Positions 1-5,538 of a stretch of 10,195 bases of DNA are shown in pieces. This DNA comes from Candidatus Izemoplasmatales bacterium (GTDB lineage Bacteria > Bacillota_I > Bacilli_A > Izemoplasmatales > Hujiaoplasmataceae). The first letter of the stretch is position 1, and each line of letters opens with the position of its first letter. The notes beneath the pieces are model-generated. The model saw only the letters and a program-made list of their open reading frames with translations. It was not told where the DNA came from and did not search any database. The translations under genes were made by a program, and so were the position numbers. The stretch covers positions 1-10,195 of the forward strand of contig JAQVPE010000019.1 in NCBI GenBank assembly GCA_028702245.1, given 5' to 3'.

Positions 1-639
1 GATTCTGATTTTTCTGGTTGCATACTTTTGAACCTGGCTGAAGTCATGGGTGACGACAATGACCAATTTATCCTTGGCAATTTCATTGAGAAGTTCCCAA
101 ATCTGCTTCGCTGATTCCGAGTCGAGATTTCCAGTAGGCTCATCGGCGGCGATGATTGGGCAATCCTTAGCAAGGGCACGTGCGATGACAACGCGCTGTT
201 TCTGACCGCCTGAAAGTTTCGTAGCTTTGTGGTTGACATGCTTCTCAAGTCCAACTTTCTTGATGATCTCATAAGCGCGGGCTTTGGCCTCTTTGGCCGA
301 AGAGCCGGCCAAAAGCATCGGCAGTTCGACATTCTGCCTGACAGTGAACGAATCGACAAGATTGTAGTTTTGGAAAACGAAGGCGATATATTTCTTGCGG
401 TAGTTTTCAAGATCGGCTGTCGAGTAGTAAGATGTCTCTTCGCCATTAAGATACATTTCGCCTTCTTCATAGGAGTCGATTCCCGAGATGACATTCAAAA
501 GCGTCGTTTTACCGGATCCGGATTCACCGACCACGGCGACGAACTCATTGACGTGAAGTTCAAGATTGGCCTTGCGAAGTCCAAGGGCGACAATGCCGTT
601 GCTTGAGTAATATTTGGATACATTGACAAGTTTGATCAT
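1..639 (-). CDS. ABC transporter ATP-binding protein, MacB/LolD/BceA type (C-terminus off the left edge)
   Basis: This is the ATPase subunit of an ABC transporter in the MacB/LolD/BceA (FtsE-like) group. Such subunits power FtsX-type permeases in antibiotic efflux or detoxification, lipoprotein release or peptide sensing. The 213 visible residues hold the whole nucleotide-binding core: Walker A GESGSGKTT at 38-46, Q-loop Gln90, signature LSGGQ at 142-146, Walker B IIAADE at 162-167 with the D-loop GNLDSE after it, and H-loop His198. The frame is still open at base 1, so only the last few residues are missing. The ATG at 639 follows a GAGGTGA ribosome site (644-650) with 4 bases between. The gene has its own promoter and is separated from nusG by a terminator, so it starts a new unit. 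The permease expected next lies outside the window. The family is secure; the substrate cannot be told. Confidence 0.93.
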   Translation of the reverse strand, partial: MIKLVNVSKYYSSNGIVALGLRKANLELHVNEFVAVVGESGSGKTTLLNVISGIDSYEEGEMYLNGEETSYYSTADLENYRKKYIAFVFQNYNLVDSFTVRQNVELPMLLAGSSAKEAKARAYEIIKKVGLEKHVNHKATKLSGGQKQRVVIARALAKDCPIIAADEPTGNLDSESAKQIWELLNEIAKDKLVIVVTHDFSQVQKYATRKIRI

Positions 640-659
640 ACAATCACCTCGTGAAGTGT

Positions 660-668
660 ATTATATCA
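660..668 (-). promoter_or_regulatory. Extended -10 promoter for the ABC ATPase gene
   Basis: On the minus strand this reads TGATATAAT: a perfect TATAAT (660-665) preceded by the TGN extension. The hexamer 17 bases upstream, TTTTCT at 683-688, is a poor -35, which is usual for extended -10 promoters. The expected transcript start near 653 leaves a leader of about 14 bases that still contains the complete GAGGTGA ribosome site. It lies just downstream of the nusG terminator, as expected for a new unit. Confidence 0.6.
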
Positions 669-713
669 CAGAAAAAACAATAAGAAAATCTGCGATATAC
701 CAAATAAACAATT

Positions 714-739
714 AAAAAAACCATTTTCATGGTTTTTTT
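714..739 (-). terminator. Intrinsic terminator after nusG
   Basis: The minus strand reads A7-CCAT-GAAA-ATGG-T7: a short stem whose loop is a GNRA-type GAAA tetraloop, flanked by seven A and seven T. It begins at the nusG stop codon (739-741) and closes the rpmG-secE-nusG unit. The element is a perfect palindrome outside the loop and so could also act on the other strand, where no gene is seen. The GC part of the stem is only four pairs, so efficiency is uncertain. Confidence 0.78.
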
Positions 740-1278
740 CAGATTATTTCGATTTCAGCGAAGTCAAGTTCGATTGGTGTCTTTCTGCCAAACATGTCCA
801 CAAGAACAACCAATTTGCCCTTTTCGTCATCGATAGTATCGATGATTCCAATCTGGCCGGCAAAGGGTCCGTTTGCGACTTTGACGCTTTGCCCGGGTTT
901 GGCGTTGAGCTTCTGCACTTGGAGAAGTCCGCATTTTTTGAGGATGGGGTTGATCTCGTCCGGAAGCAAGGGAATCGGTTTGGTGCCGCCGCCGCTACTG
1001 CCGAGGAAGCCGGTTACTCCAGGTGTGTTTCGGACTACGAACCAAGAATCGTCAGTGACGACCATCTCGATAAAAACATAGCCGGGAAACATTTTCACCA
1101 TTTTTTCCTTGAGCGAACCATCAGTTTTTTTCTCGGTTTTCAATTCTTCGGGAATCATGACTTGGAAAATCAAATTTTCCATCTGCATCGTCTCGATCCG
1201 CCTTAGAAGGTTTTCTTTGACGGAGTTTTCAAATCCCGAATAGGTTTGGACGATATACCAAAGTCTTTTGCCGTTCAT
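739..1278 (-). CDS. nusG: Transcription termination/antitermination protein NusG
   Basis: NusG binds RNA polymerase and modulates pausing, Rho action and transcription-translation coupling. The 179-residue product has the usual length. The N-terminal NGN domain opens with the family pattern WYIVQTYSGFE near residue 7 and contains the FPGYVFIEM strand, then TPGVTGFLG. The C-terminal KOW domain begins near residue 125 with PGQSVKVANGPFAGQ and ends FGRKTPIELDF, close to the family consensus. The frame stays open to an ATG at 1311 inside secE, but those ten extra residues are not family-like. The ATGs at 1281 and 1278 follow AGGA (1283-1286); 1278 is chosen for its 4-base spacing, and 1281 is possible. 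The gene follows secE by 14 bases, the classic secE-nusG pair. Unlike B. subtilis, no rplK follows. Confidence 0.97.
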   Translation of the reverse strand: MNGKRLWYIVQTYSGFENSVKENLLRRIETMQMENLIFQVMIPEELKTEKKTDGSLKEKMVKMFPGYVFIEMVVTDDSWFVVRNTPGVTGFLGSSGGGTKPIPLLPDEINPILKKCGLLQVQKLNAKPGQSVKVANGPFAGQIGIIDTIDDEKGKLVVLVDMFGRKTPIELDFAEIEII

Positions 1279-1292
1279 CATATCCTGTCTTT

Positions 1293-1778
1293 CTAAAGCG
1301 AGAGAAGCCATCTGAACAACGGGTCAAGCGCGAAACCATAGAGCGTGAAAACCAGCATCAAGAACAACAGAAACAAAAACACCCTGCCGGTATTGATAGC
1401 CAAGCTCTTGCCTGTGGGCCAAGAAACCTTCTTCATCTCGGCAATGCTCGGACGCAGAATCGGAATTGCCAAATAAATGACGACAAGCGTTCCAACCAAA
1501 ATCAAAAACGTTCCAGTCAAAATCCGCTTCAGATCGGTATTGAAAAAGAAATCGATGAATTTGATGCCGCTTTCGCCGAGATTCAAATCGGCGTTGCCGA
1601 ATTTCCCCATCACGACGTAAACGCCGTTGATGATCAAAACCGGTGATATGATCGCCAGCAACCAGTTTTCAAACGCATATTCTTTCTTCAGGATCGCCAT
1701 GACCTTTGAAGGTTGTCTTTCGATTTTTGGCGCCTGTTTGACTAATTTGGCTTTCTTTTCCTTGTTTGCTTCAGCCAT
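1293..1778 (-). CDS. secE: Preprotein translocase subunit SecE, long form with three predicted membrane helices
   Basis: SecE clamps and stabilises the SecY channel in the membrane. The family core is at the C-terminus: EMKKVSWPTGK at 114-124 (the amphipathic helix and hinge), then a membrane helix at about 132-150. The usual single-helix Bacilli SecE is around 60-75 residues; this one is 161. The N-terminus is lysine-rich (1-33), followed by two further hydrophobic segments at about 39-57 and 86-107, giving a three-helix layout like that of enterobacterial SecE. The ATG at 1778 has a GGAGG site six bases upstream that overlaps the rpmG stop codon. Position between rpmG and nusG supports the call. 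Function is secure; the role of the two extra helices is unknown. Confidence 0.95.
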   Translation of the reverse strand: MAEANKEKKAKLVKQAPKIERQPSKVMAILKKEYAFENWLLAIISPVLIINGVYVVMGKFGNADLNLGESGIKFIDFFFNTDLKRILTGTFLILVGTLVVIYLAIPILRPSIAEMKKVSWPTGKSLAINTGRVFLFLLFLMLVFTLYGFALDPLFRWLLSL

Positions 1779-1784
1779 GGTAAT

Positions 1785-1791
1785 CCTCCTA
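1785..1791 (-). promoter_or_regulatory. secE ribosome binding site overlapping the rpmG stop codon
   Basis: On the minus strand the rpmG stop TAG (1789-1791) runs directly into GAGG, so TAGGAGG serves both as stop and as a strong ribosome site, six bases before the secE ATG. This arrangement is typical of translational coupling, where ribosomes ending rpmG can restart on secE. Confidence 0.75.
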
Positions 1792-1935
1792 CTTGCCTTC
1801 CTTGTGGACGGTATGCTTCTTGCATTTTTTGCAATATTTGGTGATTGTAAATCGGGAATCGCCTTTCGCAGACTTACGAATTTCGTAGTTTCGGGATTGG
1901 CATTCCTGACAGATAAGAACGGCTTTGTCTTTCAT
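1789..1935 (-). CDS. rpmG: 50S ribosomal protein L33
   Basis: A 48-residue L33, a small protein of the large ribosomal subunit near the E site. It begins MKDKAVLICQECQSRNY and carries two CxxC pairs, Cys9/Cys12 and Cys35/Cys38, the zinc-ribbon form of L33. The TKYCKKCKKHTVHKE ending is the family's most conserved part. A stop codon lies three codons upstream in frame, so the ATG at 1935 is the only sensible start. Its ribosome site is weak: GAGATGATG begins about 20 bases upstream of the ATG. It is the first gene of rpmG-secE-nusG, matching rpmGB-secE-nusG in Bacillus. Confidence 0.95.
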   Translation of the reverse strand: MKDKAVLICQECQSRNYEIRKSAKGDSRFTITKYCKKCKKHTVHKEGK

Positions 1936-1965
1936 ATATGTTTACATCATCTCGCTTGCTTTATA

Positions 1966-1994
1966 ACTTTATCAAAAAACGGCATGATTGTCAA
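1966..1994 (-). promoter_or_regulatory. Promoter of rpmG-secE-nusG
   Basis: The -35 is a perfect TTGACA (1989-1994), spaced 17 bases from a -10 TAAAGT (1966-1971, four of six matches). Transcription would start near 1959, giving a leader of about 24 bases before the rpmG ATG. It begins only nine bases after the sigH stop codon, and no terminator separates the two, so read-through from the cysS operon may also feed these genes. Confidence 0.7.
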
Positions 1995-2002
1995 GAAAAT
2001 CA

Positions 2003-2542
2003 TCAAGGCAAATGCATTTTCAGCTTATGCCTGATCCGATCAATCGCGTTATATACTTTTTTAACCTCGCAGCCGAGCTCCAGTGCTATTTCCTGAGGAC
2101 TGAGATCCTTCTGAAATCTGAGTTTGAAAACCAGAGATTCAAAATCCGATAGTTCTTTGGCCGCGTTTGCGATCTCACTCAAGGTATAGACTGGATATGA
2201 TGATTCCTTGATTGTCTGATCGGCGAGGATCCGACTTTTGGTCGCCAGGAATTTGCCATAGGTTCTTTGCTTCCTGACAAGCGATATGAGTTGGTTCTCC
2301 AAATTGCGCTCAAAGTAGCGGGTAAACGACTTGGCATATCTTTCATCGAAACGGACGGTCGACTTGTAAAGAATAAGCAAGGCTTCTTGATAACAATCGT
2401 CGAATTGGGAAACGAGGTTGAACTTTTTGATTTTTTTCGCAATCAGATACTTGTACTTTTCGACCATCAATGCCAAAGCCTCTTCGCTGCCTTGTTTGAT
2501 CAAACTGATGATCTCGAAATCGTTGTGATCGCGAAAATTCAA
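2003..2542 (-). CDS. sigH: RNA polymerase sigma factor, SigH-like
   Basis: A 179-residue sigma-70-family factor with only regions 2 and 4, which directs RNA polymerase to a special promoter set. Region 2 spans about 9-92; the core-binding and -10 recognition stretch runs from FDDCYQEALLILYK (47-60) through RNLENQLISLVRKQ. Region 4 at about 130-176 contains LSDFESLVFKLRF and a helix-turn-helix SPQEIALELGCEVKKVYNAI. The SigH assignment rests on these patterns plus the locus: the B. subtilis sigH gene sits in the same place between rlmB/yacP and rpmGB. The start is TTG at 2542, three bases after the rlmB stop, with a GGGGGTGA ribosome site; the first in-frame ATG (codon 26) would cut into region 2. 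No anti-sigma gene is adjacent. In Bacilli, SigH serves sporulation onset or competence; its regulon here is unknown. Confidence 0.85.
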   Translation of the reverse strand: MNFRDHNDFEIISLIKQGSEEALALMVEKYKYLIAKKIKKFNLVSQFDDCYQEALLILYKSTVRFDERYAKSFTRYFERNLENQLISLVRKQRTYGKFLATKSRILADQTIKESSYPVYTLSEIANAAKELSDFESLVFKLRFQKDLSPQEIALELGCEVKKVYNAIDRIRHKLKMHLP

Positions 2543-2545
2543 GGT

Positions 2546-2553
2546 TCACCCCC
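2546..2553 (-). promoter_or_regulatory. sigH ribosome binding site containing the rlmB stop codon
   Basis: The minus strand reads GGGGGTGA, close to the ideal AGGAGGTGA, and its last three bases are the rlmB TGA stop. The sigH TTG start follows after three bases. This strong site is what supports the TTG start and suggests that sigH translation is coupled to rlmB. Confidence 0.7.
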
Positions 2554-3262
2554 GCTTTCGCCTTTGAATGTCGAAAATGATGATGCCCGCCCCGACCGAG
2601 GCGTTCAGACTGTTGATTTTCCCAAGCATCGGGATTGTGACTACCAAATCGCAATGTTCTTTGAGCAATCTGCCCATCCCTTTGCCTTCATTGCCGATTA
2701 CGATGCATAGAGGCCGGTCGACGTAGATCTCTTCGTATGAGGTTTTGCCATCAAGCGAAGTGCCGACAATCCAAAAACCTTCTTCTTTCAATTTCTCCGC
2801 TGTCTGCGTCAAGTTGGTGACTTCCACGATCTTGACATATTCGATTGCTCCACTGGAGGCTTTGATAACCGCCGGGGTGATGCCGACACTCCGATTTTTA
2901 GGGATGATGACCGCACAAACTCCTCCCGCCTCGGCGCTTCTCAGAATGGCTCCCAGGTTGTGGGGATCCTGGATTTCATCAAGCATCAAAACCAACGGGT
3001 CTTTTTTAACATCTATCTCGCTTAAAAAGTCATTAAGCGTCCACTTTTTGTAGTCGTCAACCTCGGCGACAATGCCCTGGGTGACGCCTTTATAAGTCTC
3101 TTTGAACTTCTGTTTGTCGAGAAAGACGATCGGGATTTCGTTTTCCTTGATTTTGTCGACCAAGTCGGCGTTGGTGCCGCTCATGATGACGACCCTGACA
3201 ATCTTTCGCTCGGCTTTGAGAGCCTCGATGATCGGGTTTTTGCCGTATATTGACAAGGACAT
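2546..3262 (-). CDS. rlmB: 23S rRNA (guanosine-2'-O-)-methyltransferase, TrmH/SpoU family
   Basis: A SPOUT-fold methyltransferase expected to methylate the 2'-OH of a 23S rRNA guanosine (position 2251 in E. coli numbering) using S-adenosylmethionine. The 238-residue length is typical. An N-terminal substrate-binding domain (about 1-75, starting IYGKNPIIEAL) precedes the catalytic knot. The three family motifs are present: NLGAILRSAEA at 102-112 with the catalytic Arg108, GNEGKGM at 190-196, and IPMLGKINSLNASVG at 210-224. The ATG at 3262 follows AGGTGGTGA (3268-3276). It sits 81 bases after mrnC and 3 bases before the sigH start, in the usual cysS-mrnC-rlmB order. The exact target guanosine is inferred from family and locus. 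Confidence 0.95.
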   Translation of the reverse strand: MSLSIYGKNPIIEALKAERKIVRVVIMSGTNADLVDKIKENEIPIVFLDKQKFKETYKGVTQGIVAEVDDYKKWTLNDFLSEIDVKKDPLVLMLDEIQDPHNLGAILRSAEAGGVCAVIIPKNRSVGITPAVIKASSGAIEYVKIVEVTNLTQTAEKLKEEGFWIVGTSLDGKTSYEEIYVDRPLCIVIGNEGKGMGRLLKEHCDLVVTIPMLGKINSLNASVGAGIIIFDIQRRKRG

Positions 3263-3343
3263 TCATATCACCACCTATATTGTATCATATCTTTCTAATT
3301 GACTGCTTTGAAACAAAGAGCGGTTTTTCAAGGTTTATTTTGG

Positions 3344-3730
3344 TTAATTCTCGTCATTTTCCGAAATCGCCACAATTGCGGCCTTGATGATCTCTTCAAG
3401 ACGAACCAAATCGCCTTCAAGGTAGAGATACCCGATCAACGATTCAAACCCGGTCGCTTGGTGATATACTCCCAAACTGACATTTTTCGGTTTATGAGTC
3501 GCTTCGGCGTTGCGTCCGCGCTTATAAACGGACTCCTCGGTTTCGGTGAGCCCTTTTTCAAGAAGCACCGCCATTGCCGTCGACTGCCCTTTTGCAGAGG
3601 TATATTTGATTGCTTTTTTATGGAGATCATTGACTTTAGAAAGTCCTTGATCCAAAAGGTGCTTGCGAATCATGAGTTCATAATAGGCATCGCCCAAGTA
3701 GGCGAGCGTCAGTCCGCTATGCTGATTCAA
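3344..3730 (-). CDS. mrnC: Mini-ribonuclease III (23S rRNA maturation)
   Basis: Mini-III is a small RNase III-type dimer lacking the double-stranded RNA-binding domain; in B. subtilis it trims the ends of precursor 23S rRNA. The 128 residues contain the RNase III signature LAYLGDAYYE at 9-18 (Asp14, Glu18), RGRNA at 72-76, and the second signature GFESLIGYLYLEG at 94-106. No further domain follows, as expected. The start is TTG at 3730, overlapping the cysS TGA stop by two bases in a TTGA junction; the preceding AAGGGA can serve as ribosome site. No better ATG exists before the catalytic motif. Next to cysS and rlmB, the locus matches Bacillus exactly. Confidence 0.95.
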   Translation of the reverse strand: MNQHSGLTLAYLGDAYYELMIRKHLLDQGLSKVNDLHKKAIKYTSAKGQSTAMAVLLEKGLTETEESVYKRGRNAEATHKPKNVSLGVYHQATGFESLIGYLYLEGDLVRLEEIIKAAIVAISENDEN

Positions 3731-5061
3731 AGGAGTCCCTTTTCTTGAAGGACGGCGCGGATCTGATCCGCCTCAGCATATTGTTTTTCGTGACGCAGTT
3801 TCTCCCATTGGCGGATCAAGACAATATCGCCTTCACTCAACCTTATTAGATCCGGCTTGAGACCAAGAATATTCAACATAAACAATATTCCTTCGACAAT
3901 GGCTTTTAACTTTGGGATGTCTTTCCCTTTACGAATCTCGATGTTTGCGATCTTGATCAAACCTTGAAGCTCGGTGATTGCGTTCGGGGTGTTGATATCG
4001 TTTTCCATCGCTTCGGCGAAGGCTTTGAGCGATTGATCGACTTCTTGATAGATGTTTCGAGGTGCGTCTTTGTCGTCGGAAAGGTCGATTTTCCGGTAGA
4101 GGCTGTTTATGGTGCTATTGATTTTGTCCCACTCTTCAGCGAACATCTTCATGTTTTGCTCGGAATAGTTGATTGGTGAACGGTAATGGGTTGAAAGCAA
4201 AAACAGCCTCAAAGCCATCTTGTGATAAGGAAAATCCTTGACTAAAACCACATTTCCAAGACTCTTGCTCATCTTCTCGCCCTCGAACTGCAACCTTCCG
4301 TTATGAAGCCAGTAGTTGGCGATTTGGTGGTTGTGGCAAGCTATCGATTGTGCGATTTCGTTTTCGTGGTGGGGAAATATTAAATCCGAACCGCCACCAT
4401 GGATATCGATCATGCCGCCAAAAATATCATCGATCATCACCACGCATTCGGTGTGCCATCCGGGTCTGCCTTTTGAAAACGGCGAATCCCAGTTGATGCC
4501 TTCATCGGTCTTTTTCCAGAGCGTGAAATCAAGCGGCGATTCCTTAAGGGGGTTAATTTCGACGCGGGCTCCTTGAATCAGATCGTCGAGTCGGCGATTG
4601 CTGAGATGGCCGTAATCGGCGATTTTGGCAACGCGGAAAAAGACATCTCCCTCAACCACGTACGCATAGCCTTTTTCGACAAGCTGACCGATATAATCGA
4701 TGATCAGTTTAATCGACTCTGTAACTTTCGGTTTATAATAATCCATAAGGCAATTTAAACTTTCGATATCTTTTAAGAAAGCTTCAATATATTGTTCGCT
4801 GACCCTTGATTCAGGTAGACCCATCTCTTTGGCTCTTGCAATGATCCTGTCGTCGACATCGGTGAAATTCGAGGCAAAACGGACACGATATCCCTTGGCT
4901 TCAAAATACCGCCTGAGGGTATCGAAAAAGACGACGGGACGGGCGTTGCCGATATGGATGTAGTTGTACACTGTTGGTCCGCAGACGTAGATCGAAACCT
5001 CGTCTTTTTTGAGCGGAACGAATTCTTCGAGATTGCCGGTGTAGGTGTTTGTCAGTTTCAT
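3727..5061 (-). CDS. cysS: Cysteinyl-tRNA synthetase
   Basis: A class I aminoacyl-tRNA synthetase that charges tRNA-Cys with cysteine. With the start at 5061 it has 444 residues, slightly short for a family usually near 460-470. The HIGH-like motif is HIGN at 36-39 and the KMSKS loop is at 263-267. The zinc ligands expected in the active site are all present: Cys27, Cys206 in HTEC, and His231 and Glu235 in HHENE. The C-terminal anticodon-binding part is intact. The frame extends to an ATG at 5073 preceded by GGAAAG; the ATG at 5061, with GGTGA five bases upstream, is preferred because the product then begins MKLTNTYTG like other CysRS. It is the first gene of the cysS-mrnC-rlmB-sigH unit. The predicted leader is far too short for a T-box, and no cysE precedes it. 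Confidence 0.97.
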   Translation of the reverse strand: MKLTNTYTGNLEEFVPLKKDEVSIYVCGPTVYNYIHIGNARPVVFFDTLRRYFEAKGYRVRFASNFTDVDDRIIARAKEMGLPESRVSEQYIEAFLKDIESLNCLMDYYKPKVTESIKLIIDYIGQLVEKGYAYVVEGDVFFRVAKIADYGHLSNRRLDDLIQGARVEINPLKESPLDFTLWKKTDEGINWDSPFSKGRPGWHTECVVMIDDIFGGMIDIHGGGSDLIFPHHENEIAQSIACHNHQIANYWLHNGRLQFEGEKMSKSLGNVVLVKDFPYHKMALRLFLLSTHYRSPINYSEQNMKMFAEEWDKINSTINSLYRKIDLSDDKDAPRNIYQEVDQSLKAFAEAMENDINTPNAITELQGLIKIANIEIRKGKDIPKLKAIVEGILFMLNILGLKPDLIRLSEGDIVLIRQWEKLRHEKQYAEADQIRAVLQEKGLL

Positions 5062-5090
5062 GGCGGTCACCATCGCTTTCCAATATCATA

Positions 5091-5119
5091 ATTATAGGTT
5101 AAAGGCTGCACTTTTTCAA
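5091..5119 (-). promoter_or_regulatory. Promoter of the cysS-mrnC-rlmB-sigH operon
   Basis: A near-consensus housekeeping promoter: -35 TTGAAA (5114-5119, five of six) and -10 TATAAT (5091-5096, perfect) separated by exactly 17 bases. The expected start is near 5084, giving a leader of 11 or 23 bases depending on which cysS start is used. The stretch directly upstream of the -35 carries an inverted repeat and an element shared with the csp promoter. Confidence 0.85.
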
Positions 5120-5120
5120 G

Positions 5121-5168
5121 GAATATGGGGAATAATCGCGTGAAGATGATTATTCGGTATGAATATTC
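5121..5168. repeat. Interrupted inverted repeat upstream of the cysS promoter
   Basis: GAATAATC (5130-5137) pairs with GATTATTC (5148-5155) across a 10-base loop. Outside this, GAATAT (5121-5126) pairs with ATATTC (5163-5168) around an unpaired GGG on one side and seven bases on the other. The right-hand edge of the csp terminator lies nine bases away, and the cysS -35 begins one base from the other end. It has no T-run, so it is not a terminator. A protein-binding site upstream of the promoter is the most natural reading; this is inference. Confidence 0.45.
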
Positions 5169-5176
5169 TTGAAAAC

Positions 5177-5206
5177 AAAAAAAGAGCACCTTTTCAGTGC
5201 TCTTTT
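5177..5206 (-). terminator. Strong intrinsic terminator after the cold-shock gene
   Basis: On the minus strand a 10-base-pair stem, AAAAGAGCAC with GTGCTCTTTT, encloses a 7-base loop TGAAAAG, and three more T follow to give a run of seven. It lies 30 bases after the csp stop codon and insulates csp from the cysS operon. On the other strand the tail is only four T, so it looks directional. Confidence 0.92.
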
Positions 5207-5236
5207 CCATTGGGTTTTGGTTAACTACAGTAAAGT

Positions 5237-5434
5237 TTAGAGTTTTACTATATTGGCAGCTTGCGGGCCTCTGGCGCCTTCAACGACATCGAAGCTGACT
5301 GCTTGTCCGTTTTCGAGGGCCTTGTAGCCTTCGCCTTGGATCGCTGAGTAATGAGCGAAGATATCCTTGCCATTCTCGTCAGTGATAAAGCCATAACCTT
5401 TTTCTGCATTAAACCATTTTACTGTTCCGTTCAT
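5237..5434 (-). CDS. csp: Cold-shock protein, CspA/CspB family
   Basis: A 65-residue single cold-shock domain that binds single-stranded RNA or DNA and melts mRNA structure, easing translation in the cold or during growth. Both nucleic-acid-binding motifs are visible: RNP1 KGYGFI at 12-17 and RNP2 DIFAHYS at 24-30, the latter with Ala27 and Tyr29 where Bacillus CspB has Val and Phe. The ending [10 protein letters not shown] is close to CspB. The start ATG at 5434 follows AAGGAG with suitable spacing. It is flanked by its own promoter and a strong terminator, so it is monocistronic. The predicted leader of about 28 bases is short for a gene of this family, many of which have long structured leaders. 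Which csp paralogue it is cannot be told. Confidence 0.97.
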   Translation of the reverse strand: MNGTVKWFNAEKGYGFITDENGKDIFAHYSAIQGEGYKALENGQAVSFDVVEGARGPQAANIVKL

Positions 5435-5468
5435 TTGTTTCTCCTTATTTTATTTCGATACTAAAAAC

Positions 5469-5497
5469 ATTATAATTGGTTTTTTTCAAAATTGCAA
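5469..5497 (-). promoter_or_regulatory. Promoter of the cold-shock gene
   Basis: A -35 TTGCAA (5492-5497, four of six) lies 17 bases upstream of a perfect -10 TATAAT (5469-5474), with an A-tract in the spacer. Transcription would begin near 5462, about 28 bases before the ATG. A small hairpin and the element shared with the cysS promoter lie just upstream of the -35. Confidence 0.82.
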
Positions 5498-5503
5498 GGC
5501 ATA

Positions 5504-5526
5504 TTTCCCGAATATGGGAAAATAAT
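5504..5526. repeat. Small hairpin and shared upstream element before the csp promoter
   Basis: TTTCCC and GGGAAA form a six-pair stem (5504-5521) with a six-base loop. It lacks a T-run on either strand, so it is a poor terminator for rmuC. Bases 5510-5526 read ATTATTTTCCCATATTC on the minus strand and match ATTATTCCCCATATTC at 5121-5136, just upstream of the cysS -35. A regulatory or promoter-enhancing role is inference. Confidence 0.4.
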
Positions 5527-5538
5527 TGTGATTAAGGT

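Noticed and set aside
229..606. Plus-strand open frame of 125 codons antisense to the ABC ATPase
   Set aside because: The minus strand holds every ABC ATPase motif in frame; this frame is a by-product of its codon use. The similar plus-strand frames at 7461-7874 and 2267-2710 are rejected for the same reason.
739..1311. Longer nusG starting at the ATG at 1311 inside secE
   Set aside because: The ten extra residues do not resemble NusG N-termini, while the ATGs at 1281/1278 have a nearby AGGA.
1627..2034. Plus-strand open frame of 135 codons across secE, rpmG and the rpmG promoter
   Set aside because: It runs antisense to secE and rpmG, which have clear family motifs. Its protein has no recognisable pattern and no good ribosome site.
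3279..3287. TGATACAAT on the minus strand before rlmB, resembling an extended -10 promoter
   Set aside because: Transcription would start near 3272, inside the rlmB ribosome site (3268-3276), leaving only about 10 bases of leader; there is also no -35. rlmB is better explained as part of the cysS transcript.
3306..3318. CTTTG-AAA-CAAAG hairpin in the mrnC-rlmB gap as a terminator
   Set aside because: The stem is only five pairs and no T-run follows on the minus strand, so it should not end the cysS operon.
5061..5236. Possible T-box leader upstream of cysS
   Set aside because: The promoter ends about 11-23 bases before the start codon, and the region farther up holds the csp terminator and an inverted repeat. 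No T-box antiterminator or specifier loop can fit.
5504..5521. TTTCCC/GGGAAA hairpin as the rmuC terminator
   Set aside because: It is followed by mixed sequence, not a T-run, on either strand, and the stem is only six pairs. rmuC may simply read through into csp.
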